This document shows positions 1 through 5,184 of a stretch of 5,184 bases of DNA, piece by piece. Source of the DNA: Candidatus Methanofastidiosia archaeon (GTDB lineage: Archaea; Methanobacteriota_B; Thermococci; Methanofastidiosales; Methanofastidiosaceae); contig PWMA01000067.1 in the NCBI GenBank assembly GCA_003558335.1, positions 1 to 5,184 on the forward strand. The letters run 5' to 3'. The notes below the pieces were generated by a model. The model was not told the DNA's origin. It searched no databases and saw nothing but the letters and a program-made list of their open reading frames with translations. Each line of letters begins with the position of its first letter. The stretch's first letter is position 1. Made by a program: the position numbers and the translations under genes.

Positions 1-558
1 AAGATTAATTGAAGTTGACTGAGTTAAACGTATCCCTAAAACATCCTTTGACAATGAGGAGAGAATATCAAAAAATTCTTCGTGGCGTTCTTTGTCTTTT
101 GTAAGATCAGCAACTATTAGTGAATCTTGGAGGTTAGAATTTTGGGATATACGGATTATTTTACCGTTCAAATAAGCTCCTTTTCCCTTTTCAGCATGGT
201 ATAAGTCTTCCATTATTGGATTGTATACTACCGATAAAATAGATTTGTCATTTTTCATTAATCCTATAGAAACAGAGCAAAAAGGAATATGTCTAGAAAA
301 ATTTATGGTTCCATCGAGAGGATCAATCACCCATTTATATTTTGAGTTTTCATTTCCAAAAAAACCCCTTTCTTCACACAAAAATGAATGGTCTGGGTAC
401 TCTTGACTTATTATTTCAATGGCTTTTTTTTCTGATTTGTAATCTACCTCAGTTACAATATCAAAAGTTCCTTTTTTATTAATCTGATAATTGTTTCTAT
501 AATATTCTTTTAAGACATTTCCTGAAGCTCTAGCGGCCTTAAAAGCAGTTTCAAGCAT
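1..558 (-). CDS. Inositol monophosphatase / archaeal fructose-1,6-bisphosphatase family protein, 3' end outside window
   Basis: The reading frame runs open from an ATG at 558 to the window edge, giving 186 residues of a family that is usually about 250-270 long; the C-terminal part is missing. Members are Mg-dependent phosphatases acting on inositol monophosphate and, in many archaea, also fructose-1,6-bisphosphate. Visible motifs are VTEVD (residues 35-39), the acidic pair in CEERG (E62-E63) and the hallmark metal-binding stretch WVIDPLDGTINF (76-87, with D79, D82, G83, T84), followed by IPFCSVSIGL (91-100). The late WDxAAG-type metal motif should lie beyond the edge. Near the edge, where relatives often have a GSAALDL-like stretch, this protein reads QSTSINL (180-186), an unusual variant. 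The start lies 3 nt after the yjbQ stop; an AAAGGT site (565-570) overlaps the yjbQ end, so translation is probably coupled. The substrate (inositol phosphate, FBP or both) cannot be decided from this fragment. The protein is cytoplasmic, with no signal peptide. Confidence 0.93.
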   Translation of the reverse strand, partial: MLETAFKAARASGNVLKEYYRNNYQINKKGTFDIVTEVDYKSEKKAIEIISQEYPDHSFLCEERGFFGNENSKYKWVIDPLDGTINFSRHIPFCSVSIGLMKNDKSILSVVYNPIMEDLYHAEKGKGAYLNGKIIRISQNSNLQDSLIVADLTKDKERHEEFFDILSSLSKDVLGIRLTQSTSINL

Positions 559-561
559 AAA

Positions 562-960
562 TTAACCTTTGAGTAGTTTTACGTAAACATTTCTAGTTCT
601 AGGTCCATCAAATTCCATGAAAAATATTCCTTGCCATGTTCCTAGAACGAGTTTTCCTTTTTCAATTATTAGTGTTTTAGAATTTCCGATTATAGAACTT
701 TTTATGTGTGCATCAGAGTTTCCTTCAAGATGTTTATACTCTTTATTATGTGGAACTAATTTTAAAAGAAAGTTGTTTACATCTTCCATGACATGAGAAT
801 CATGACTTTCATTAATATCTATACCTGAGGTAGTATGGGGCGAATAAATAATGCACAGGCCAGAGAGGATTTTTGATTTAGAAATAATATCCTTTACCTC
901 ATTTGTTATTTCAATTGATTCATTTTTTTTATTCGTTTCCAAATTAATAATATACTTCAC
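562..960 (-). CDS. yjbQ: YjbQ / UPF0047 family protein (secondary thiamine-phosphate synthase-like)
   Basis: This complete 132-residue protein has the normal length for the YjbQ (UPF0047, COG0432) family. All three family blocks are present: PHTTSGIDINE (41-51), HLEGNSDAHIKSS (77-89) and LGTWQGIFFMEFDGPR (106-121). The conserved His residues H42, H77 and H85 are candidate metal or active-site ligands. Bacterial relatives can provide weak thiamine phosphate synthase activity, which gives the family its database name; the true physiological role is not settled, so the thiamine call is tentative. The start codon is GTG, one nucleotide after the arcS stop, with an AGAGGA ribosome site at 965-970 lying directly over that stop. 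Its last codons in turn supply the ribosome site of the downstream phosphatase gene. It is the third gene of the purB operon. Any link to PurB through aminoimidazole ribotide, shared by purine and thiamine synthesis, is inference. The protein is soluble, with no membrane segment. Confidence 0.95.
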   Translation of the reverse strand: MKYIINLETNKKNESIEITNEVKDIISKSKILSGLCIIYSPHTTSGIDINESHDSHVMEDVNNFLLKLVPHNKEYKHLEGNSDAHIKSSIIGNSKTLIIEKGKLVLGTWQGIFFMEFDGPRTRNVYVKLLKG

Positions 961-961
961 T

Positions 962-2551
962 TTATCCTCTCTTTCTAATTTTGATAACTTTGCCTCTATT
1001 TAAATTTTTCATTAATTTACTAGAAACTATAGCTTCTCCTATGCCCACGACTTTATTGTCCTTTCTAATTATAACTTCATCGCCCGGCCTAATGTATTCA
1101 GATATATCTAAGATACCTTTAGAAAAAACATCACCTCTTAAATCAAAGTCTATATCCGCCCATAAAGAATCTTTTATTGTATCTCCACCACGAATATTTG
1201 TTTTAATTTTATTTTCAAAAGTTCCTATTATTTTCCTATTGAAAAGTAAATCTATGGATTTTCTTTTTTCTTGATAGTCAAAAGATATATCAAATTCTTT
1301 TTTAAATTGAAACGAAAACATTTTTTGTGCCTTAATCTTAGATTCTGGAATAGATTCTCCATTCCATCTATCTCTATTGGCTTTAAGAATTTCTTCTAAT
1401 GAATCAAGATCTCCATTAGTCGAAACAATCTTAAAAGGAATTTTATTTAGAGCTTTTAAATAAGGACTTTTATCGTCAAAATGTGCTATTAATAGTGGAT
1501 TTTCACATTTATTTAATAATGAAATGAGTAGATCATAAACAGAATCTAATTCTTCCTGATTCCAGTGACCAGTTACAGGGATATCATAATTTACAAAATC
1601 TTCAAGTTCCCTGGGGACGACTCCTAAAGGAGAAGTAAGAATTAATTGAGATATGTTAGAATATTTATCTTTTAGAACTTTTTTTAAGTGTGAAATAATT
1701 TTTATGTGTGATTTTGATTTTCTGTAAGGTTTTTTTGCACTGCATGGGAGCAACAAAACTATATTTGAATCAATTTTATAATATTTTTCTAGTTCGTTAT
1801 GCCATCTTACTACTTGTGGTCTATTCAAAGAAATGTCATCAATGTAATATGAGCTTTTGAAATCTCTTCGAATATATAATTCAAAAAAATGATAAAACTC
1901 TTTATATAAAATTCTAATTAATTTTCTAGAATTAACAGATCCATTTGAGTACATTTCAACTAATTCAGGCGATGGATTTGAAATATATTCATTGAAAAAT
2001 TTACGATTGTTTTCTTCATCTAAAAATAAATCAAATCCTAAAAATAAAAAAATAGGAATTTCGTAGTTTAAAGAATCGATGAAAAAAAGAGAAGACGGAT
2101 ATTTTTCTTTTAGCCTAAAGTAAAAATCGAGTAATATTCTTTCATCAGGTATTCTTTTCAAAAAATAAATCAGTTTTTCGGGTATATTATTTAGTAGTTC
2201 TTGATTTATTTCTTTATATTTTGTCAGATAAATGGGCAGACATCCGCCTTTTTCTTCTTTGATTATTGAAATATTTAAAGCGGATAGTTCTTTGGCTTTT
2301 TTTATGGGCAAATAAAAGGGTATTTGAACCTGTGGCACCGTAAGAATATCATATTTTTTTCTCCTATAACTTTGAGAAATAAGATGTGAAAGAGGTTTTT
2401 CTATTGTAATATCCCCTAGTTGAAAATAATCTATATTATTTTTTAGTATATAAGGAGTAGTTTCTATGATATTATTCAGATTTATTTTTCCTAGCCTGTA
2501 TCCGTCTTGATAGAGGATTTCAAATGAATATTTAGGTTCCAAGGACATCAT
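962..2551 (-). CDS. arcS: Archaeosine synthase ArcS (TgtA2, preQ0-tRNA amidinotransferase family)
   Basis: ArcS acts on preQ0 at position 15 in the D-loop of archaeal tRNAs, after TgtA has inserted it. Published work describes direct amidination or, with the radical SAM partner RaSEA, transfer of lysine followed by cleavage to archaeosine. Numbering from a TTG at 2554 gives 530 residues. An N-terminal TGT-like domain opens with GYRLGKINL (18-26). The core carries the ArcS signature PCSAKKPYRKSKSH (270-283) and SPLGVVPRELEDF (308-320) followed by DIPVTGHWNQEE (324-335). A PUA RNA-binding domain ends the protein, with IRPGDEVII (488-496) and VVGIGEA (502-508). Only three cysteines are present (105, 271, 350), so the CxCxxC zinc site of true TGT enzymes is absent, which separates it from TgtA. 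Starts at TTG 2554, ATG 2551 and ATG 2548 are all possible. I chose ATG 2551, which has GAGAT (2557-2561) 5 nt upstream. The gene overlaps the purB end by about 20 nt. Confidence 0.95.
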   Translation of the reverse strand: MMSLEPKYSFEILYQDGYRLGKINLNNIIETTPYILKNNIDYFQLGDITIEKPLSHLISQSYRRKKYDILTVPQVQIPFYLPIKKAKELSALNISIIKEEKGGCLPIYLTKYKEINQELLNNIPEKLIYFLKRIPDERILLDFYFRLKEKYPSSLFFIDSLNYEIPIFLFLGFDLFLDEENNRKFFNEYISNPSPELVEMYSNGSVNSRKLIRILYKEFYHFFELYIRRDFKSSYYIDDISLNRPQVVRWHNELEKYYKIDSNIVLLLPCSAKKPYRKSKSHIKIISHLKKVLKDKYSNISQLILTSPLGVVPRELEDFVNYDIPVTGHWNQEELDSVYDLLISLLNKCENPLLIAHFDDKSPYLKALNKIPFKIVSTNGDLDSLEEILKANRDRWNGESIPESKIKAQKMFSFQFKKEFDISFDYQEKRKSIDLLFNRKIIGTFENKIKTNIRGGDTIKDSLWADIDFDLRGDVFSKGILDISEYIRPGDEVIIRKDNKVVGIGEAIVSSKLMKNLNRGKVIKIRKRG

Positions 2552-3839
2552 CAACTATCTCTTTGGCGTATCCAATATATTTTTCAGGATTTAATGCGTC
2601 GTTTATTTCTGATTCAGATAACAGTTTTGTTATTTTGCTATTTTTCTTAACATTTTCAATGAAGCTTCCTTCTTCCATAGAAACTGTTCTCATAAGTTCA
2701 TGCGCTTCTTGTCGGCCCATTTCTTTTTCAACAAGTTTTAACATCAATACTTCAGCTAAATTTGAATAGCCTGTAAGTGCAAGATTCTTTTTAATATTAT
2801 CTTCGTAAAATTCTAAGCTCGATAAGACCTTTATAGTTCCTTTTAACATTTCGTCCAATAATATAAAAGATTCGGGATGAATTGCCCGCTCACAGGAAGA
2901 ATTGGTAAGGTCTCTTTCATGCCATAATAAATTATTTAGTAGTGCGGGAAAAACATTTGAGTATATTACTCTTGAGAGCCCTGATATTTTTTCACAAGTA
3001 ACTGGATTTTTTTTATTGGGCATTGTAGAGGAGCCGACTTGTTTTTTACCAAAACCTTCGGCGATTTCCATTATTTCTGTTCTTTGAAGATTTCTTATTT
3101 CTATTGCTATTTTATCTAAAGTTGACGCTAAAGAGGCCAAAGAAAACATTGCGTCGGCATAAATATCTCTTGATACAACTTGATTAGATATTTTAGCCAT
3201 TTTGATTCCAAGAATACTCCCCACTCTTGCCTGAAATTCTGGGCCATCTTTGTAAGATGCCATAGTTCCCACGGCTCCAGATATCTTTCCGCAAATGTTA
3301 TCTTTAGAAAATTCTATTCTACTTTTTGCCCGCCTTATTTCATCTAAATAAAGTGCAAATTTCATGCCATATGTAGTTGGTATCGCATGTTGTCCATGGG
3401 TTCTACCCACACAAACAGTATTTCGATATTTCTTAGATAACTCAGCAAGTATCTTCTCAAGAACATCTAGATCTGAAAATATAATTTTAAATGCTTCAAT
3501 AAATTGGAGTGCAGTTGATGAATCATTAATGTCGTTAGAGGTTGCTCCTAAATGGACGTATTTTCCATGTTTTCCACATTGTTCCGATAAAGAAATGACT
3601 AATGCCATAATATCATGATTAATCTCTGCCTCTATTTCCTTCATTCTCTCAAGAGAAACGTATTTTGTAGTTGCTTTTTTGAAAATCTCTTCTCCAGCTT
3701 CTTTAGGTATATGGCCTAATTCAGAATGAGCTTTTGCTATTGCACCTTCAACAAGAAGCATTTTATTTAATCTCTCTTCTTCATCAAATATCTTTCGCAT
3801 CTCAGGAGACCCATATCTATTATCAATCGGATGAATCAT
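2532..3839 (-). CDS. purB: Adenylosuccinate lyase
   Basis: PurB catalyses two fumarate-releasing steps of purine synthesis: SAICAR to AICAR, and adenylosuccinate to AMP. It normally works as a cytoplasmic homotetramer whose active sites combine residues from several subunits. The 435 residues match the usual 430-450 of the archaeal/Bacillus-type enzyme. Motifs appear in order: NHDIMA (74-79), HLGATSNDIND (96-106), GRTHGQHAIPTTYG (145-158, with catalytic-region histidines 148 and 151), SGAVGT (187-192), LQRTEIMEI (251-259), the fumarate lyase signature GSSTMPNKKNP (269-279) with the mobile-loop serines, and HERDLTNSSCER (307-318). No key residue appears to be missing. The ATG at 3839 is well supported by AAGGTG at 3845-3850, five bases upstream. 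It is the first gene of the operon; its 3' end overlaps arcS. Argininosuccinate lyase and fumarase share the fold, but the N-terminal pattern and the TSNDIND and LQRTEIME motifs fit PurB. Confidence 0.97.
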   Translation of the reverse strand: MIHPIDNRYGSPEMRKIFDEEERLNKMLLVEGAIAKAHSELGHIPKEAGEEIFKKATTKYVSLERMKEIEAEINHDIMALVISLSEQCGKHGKYVHLGATSNDINDSSTALQFIEAFKIIFSDLDVLEKILAELSKKYRNTVCVGRTHGQHAIPTTYGMKFALYLDEIRRAKSRIEFSKDNICGKISGAVGTMASYKDGPEFQARVGSILGIKMAKISNQVVSRDIYADAMFSLASLASTLDKIAIEIRNLQRTEIMEIAEGFGKKQVGSSTMPNKKNPVTCEKISGLSRVIYSNVFPALLNNLLWHERDLTNSSCERAIHPESFILLDEMLKGTIKVLSSLEFYEDNIKKNLALTGYSNLAEVLMLKLVEKEMGRQEAHELMRTVSMEEGSFIENVKKNSKITKLLSESEINDALNPEKYIGYAKEIVDDVLGT

Positions 3840-3844
3840 TATAG

Positions 3845-3886
3845 CACCTTATCATTTTATAATTGATAAAGCTTATTAAGTTTTTG
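3845..3886 (-). promoter_or_regulatory. Probable archaeal promoter and Shine-Dalgarno site of the purB operon
   Basis: Read on the minus strand, an A-rich BRE-like stretch CAAAAA (3881-3886) precedes a TATA-like CTTAATAAG (3872-3880). Transcription starting about 25 nt further on would begin near 3850, giving a very short leader that carries the AAGGTG ribosome site (3845-3850), five bases before the purB ATG. The spacing fits archaeal promoters, but the TATA element is not a perfect consensus in this very AT-rich region. No operator or riboswitch-like structure is visible in the short leader. Confidence 0.45.
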
Positions 3887-3957
3887 AACCAGTATATTCA
3901 AACATGAAGAAAATTGATAAAGAAAGAAATATGATTACAAATATAATTAAAGAATAG

Positions 3958-4180
3958 ATTGACTTTATAATATTTATTGGATTGGCCGCTGCTTTTTTTA
4001 AGGATTATAAAGTCAAGACAGACAAAAGATATATCCTTTTGATATGGGAATTTTTAACAACAGAATGTTTTTATGATTAATATATGGAATATAAAAAAAG
4101 ATTTACCAATTATTTTAGCAAATGGAATATCTTTATTTCTAGTATTAATCGTACTTTGCTTAAAAATAGAATACAAATAA
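3958..4180 (+). pseudogene. Decayed SemiSWEET / PQ-loop (MtN3-type) sugar transporter gene
   Basis: Pieces typical of SemiSWEET (COG4095), small three-helix membrane proteins of about 85-90 residues that dimerise to move sugars, occur in the right order but in different frames. DFIIFIGLAAAF (3961-3996) matches the first helix. KDYKVKTDK (4000-4026) matches the basic loop after PQ. DISF (4028-4039, next frame) and DMGIF (4041-4055, third frame) match the D-I-S-x-x-M motif. FL-stop-LIYGI (4068-4091) matches the LWLIYGI motif with its Trp codon changed to TGA. KKDLPIILANGISLFLVLIV (4094-4153, back one frame) and CLKIEYK complete the last helix, ending at TAA 4178-4180. Lesions I see: TAG at 3955 directly before the start region, where an ATG may now read ATT (3958); loss of about eight or nine codons including Pro-Gln; shifts near A4 (4024-4027), T4 (4037-4040) and A7 (4093-4099); and TGA at 4074. 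The total span matches a whole family member less the deletion. The family call rests on remembered consensus, not a search. Confidence 0.8.
3961..4014. repeat. Perfect 11-bp inverted repeat with 32-nt spacer
   Basis: GACTTTATAAT at 3961-3971 is exactly mirrored by ATTATAAAGTC at 4004-4014. Both arms fall in the recognisable coding parts of the decayed SemiSWEET gene, and the spacer contains the site where the PQ segment appears to be missing. The arms may simply reflect AT-rich chance, or the hairpin may have promoted the deletion. No target-site duplication or transposon ends were seen. Confidence 0.6.
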
Positions 4181-4181
4181 A

Positions 4182-4949
4182 TTATTTTTTTTGACTACAT
4201 TCTTTTATCATTTCTTTTAGTTCAAAGGATTCATCTATAACTTTCCAGCCTTCTCCTAAATAGAGTGTATTCACTAAATTTTTTAAGAATATAAGATTTG
4301 ATTTAGAATCATAAAGATCATACTTATTTATTAAATTCAATATTTTTTCTAAAAATGAGAATGTGACAGGAAAATCTTCTTGAAGTATTTCCAAAATATC
4401 ATTTTTAATCTCCTCTTTACAGTTCAAAATATCGTCTGCAAATAAAAGTGCAAATTCTGCCCATTTGTCCCCCAGCATTATTTCTGGACCTCTAGTCAAA
4501 TTATTGAGATTAAACATTGCCCTGTTATCAATCATTCTTTGTGGATCCTGTCCTAAATCTTTCTGAAGCTTATAAAGAGGTGGATGATGGGCTAAGGAAT
4601 TCATATTTATATCTATTCCTGTCTGTCTGTTATATTTATTTACCAACCCCTTAAATCCATCAATCATTAAAATCCAGTGCCCTATTTCATGTGTTATTAT
4701 TATGGGGTCAAATGATTTTGGATTTTGAAGCCATACTGGTAAAACTACATTTCCATTATAAACTCCAGGATATGCACAATTAATCTCCCCAGATATGTGT
4801 TTCAATTCCGGATTATCTTTTCGATTACATATCATTACTTCAACTGAGCAGCCAAGTTTATCTAAAGATAATTTTTTCCACAAATCAAGAAATTTTATTG
4901 TTGGTTCATCTGCCATTTTTCTTATATATGTTTCAGGAAAAGGTTTCAT
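4182..4949 (-). CDS. Putative zinc metallopeptidase-like protein with HEIGH motif, family not recognised
   Basis: This is a 255-residue soluble protein with no signal peptide or obvious membrane segment. The core is IIITHEIGHWIL (83-94), a textbook HExxH zinc site (H87, E88, H91) on a hydrophobic helix. It is preceded by a probable beta region, VYNGNVVLPVWL (63-74). I see no HExxHxxGxxH extension. Candidate third ligands are H121 or H122 in LAHHPPLY (119-126) and E165 in KWAEFALLFADD (162-173). The region HHPPLY to NRAMFNLNNLTRGPE (121-156) looks conserved in character and could carry substrate or metal contacts. The C-terminal third is helical, charged and unremarkable. I do not recognise the family. 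A peptidase is the best guess from the motif alone, and a non-peptidase metalloprotein is possible. An ATG 12 nt further upstream (4961) exists but is less likely, because a perfect GGTGAT site sits 4 nt before the ATG at 4949. The gene appears to be a single transcription unit, tail to tail with the SemiSWEET remnant. Confidence 0.85.
   Translation of the reverse strand: MKPFPETYIRKMADEPTIKFLDLWKKLSLDKLGCSVEVMICNRKDNPELKHISGEINCAYPGVYNGNVVLPVWLQNPKSFDPIIITHEIGHWILMIDGFKGLVNKYNRQTGIDINMNSLAHHPPLYKLQKDLGQDPQRMIDNRAMFNLNNLTRGPEIMLGDKWAEFALLFADDILNCKEEIKNDILEILQEDFPVTFSFLEKILNLINKYDLYDSKSNLIFLKNLVNTLYLGEGWKVIDESFELKEMIKECSQKK
4185..4192 (+). terminator. T8 run after the SemiSWEET remnant, possible archaeal terminator
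   Basis: Eight consecutive T residues begin four bases after the TAA of the remnant. Archaeal RNA polymerase commonly stops at such runs without a hairpin. The run also encodes the terminal lysines of the opposite-strand gene, so it may exist for that reason alone. For the leftward gene, the comparable run is the A7 at 4093-4099, read as T7 on the minus strand. Confidence 0.3.
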
Positions 4950-4953
4950 TTTT

Positions 4954-4959
4954 ATCACC
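4954..4959 (-). promoter_or_regulatory. Ribosome binding site GGTGAT that decides the start of the HEIGH protein
   Basis: The minus strand reads GGTGAT, then AAAA, then the ATG at 4949. GGTGAT is a perfect match to part of the archaeal anti-Shine-Dalgarno complement (GGAGGTGAT) at suitable spacing. The alternative ATG at 4961 overlaps this site and has no comparable site upstream, so the protein should start MKPFPETY. Confidence 0.75.
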
Positions 4960-4991
4960 ATATGATTACTATACTAATTGCCACAAAATAT

Positions 4992-4999
4992 CTTTATAA
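4992..4999 (-). promoter_or_regulatory. Possible TATA box for the HEIGH-protein gene
   Basis: The minus strand reads TTATAAAG at 4999-4992, about 45 nt before the chosen ATG. A start of transcription about 25 nt downstream would fall near 4971 and leave a leader of about 20 nt carrying the GGTGAT site. The upstream BRE is not convincing, and AT-rich sequence makes chance matches common. Confidence 0.35.
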
Positions 5000-5158
5000 T
5001 AGATTTGTTAATGAAGGCTAAGTATTGGGACAATAAAATTGTGATTTATTATTATATTTTATTTTTTAGGAATTGATATATATTTGTTATTTAGATGTTA
5101 TTTAAGGTTAATCCAAGCTAAAAGCTCTCAGGTATTTTTTTAATATTAATTGAATTAT

Positions 5159-5174
5159 AAAATATTAATATTTT
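5159..5174. repeat. 16-bp AT-only palindrome
   Basis: AAAATATTAATATTTT is a perfect palindrome at the right end of the window. It contains no G or C and lies in non-coding sequence, so it may be a chance product of base composition, part of a promoter for a gene beyond the edge, or a binding site. Nothing in the window decides between these. Confidence 0.5.
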
Positions 5175-5184
5175 TGAAATATAT

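Larger units (their letters stand above)
4962..5184. other. AT-rich intergenic region upstream of the HEIGH-protein gene
   Basis: I see no protein-coding gene, tRNA or other RNA gene here. Apart from the probable TATA element near 4992-4999, the stretch holds T-rich runs (for example 5134-5141), a small AGCT-AAA-AGCT hairpin possibility at 5116-5126 and the palindrome at 5159-5174. All + strand frames are interrupted quickly. The region may include the end or control region of a gene beyond the window. Confidence 0.6.

Noticed and set aside
221..406. A + strand open frame antisense to the phosphatase gene
   Set aside because: It is a shadow of the strongly supported phosphatase coding frame. 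The same applies to + strand frames at 981-1274 (opposite arcS) and at 2563-2769, 2902-3087 and 3364-3618 (opposite purB).
962..2554. Calling this gene a tRNA-guanine transglycosylase (TgtA)
   Set aside because: The TGT zinc cysteines are absent, and the PCSAKKPYRKSKSH signature belongs to ArcS.
3904..4080. A + strand frame broken only by TAG at 3955, which could be read as pyrrolysine read-through
   Set aside because: The residues after the frame-1 KTDKRYI point stop resembling the SemiSWEET family, while other frames continue it. Further stops and shifts follow, so decay explains it better than UAG recoding. No pyrrolysine genes are visible.
4073..4180. A 35-codon + strand ORF starting ATG ATT AAT, resembling a tiny membrane protein
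   Set aside because: Its first seven codons are out of frame with the SemiSWEET match seen just upstream, and its last part is simply the third helix of that family, so it is a fragment of the pseudogene.
3840..4181. Search for tRNA, small RNA or CRISPR repeats in the intergenic stretch
   Set aside because: There is no cloverleaf, no GC-rich island and no direct repeat array. The only organised signal is the decayed transporter gene and its inverted repeat.
5011..5076. A 21-codon + strand ORF beginning MKAKYWDNK
   Set aside because: It has no ribosome site, a very short length, a low-complexity Tyr/Phe/Ile tail and no recognisable relatives.

Overview
The window looks like a piece of an AT-rich (roughly 30% GC by eye) euryarchaeal chromosome. 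The strongest pointer is an archaeosine synthase (arcS), a tRNA-modification enzyme of Archaea. Supporting signs are short leaders, GGTG(AT)-type Shine-Dalgarno sites and TATA/BRE-like elements. An AT-rich methanogen-related lineage is plausible, but the genus cannot be fixed from this sequence.

Layout. Positions 3839 down to 1 hold a tightly packed four-gene leftward operon: purB (adenylosuccinate lyase), arcS (archaeosine synthase), a YjbQ/UPF0047 protein, and an inositol-monophosphatase-superfamily enzyme cut by the window edge. The purB and arcS genes overlap by about 20 nt. The next two junctions have gaps of 1 and 3 nt, and their ribosome sites lie over the preceding stop codon, which suggests coupled translation. 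A probable promoter lies just upstream of purB.

Positions 3840-4181 contain no intact gene. On the + strand they hold the remains of a SemiSWEET/PQ-loop sugar-transporter-like gene. Its recognisable pieces lie in different frames, with nonsense codons, frameshifts at homopolymer runs and loss of the PQ segment. A near-palindromic element between it and purB could have served as a two-way promoter.

Positions 4182-4949 (- strand) encode a soluble protein of about 255 residues with an HEIGH zinc-binding motif. I do not recognise its family; it may be a metallopeptidase. Its start is set by a perfect GGTGAT site. Positions 4962-5184 are AT-rich non-coding sequence carrying that gene's likely promoter.

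How the genes fit together. The operon mixes purine synthesis (PurB), tRNA modification with a GTP-derived base (ArcS), a protein linked in bacteria to thiamine phosphate synthesis (YjbQ), and a sugar or inositol phosphate phosphatase. A nucleotide-derived metabolite theme can be read into this, but that is inference. The two most interesting items are the decayed SemiSWEET gene and the unassigned HExxH protein.
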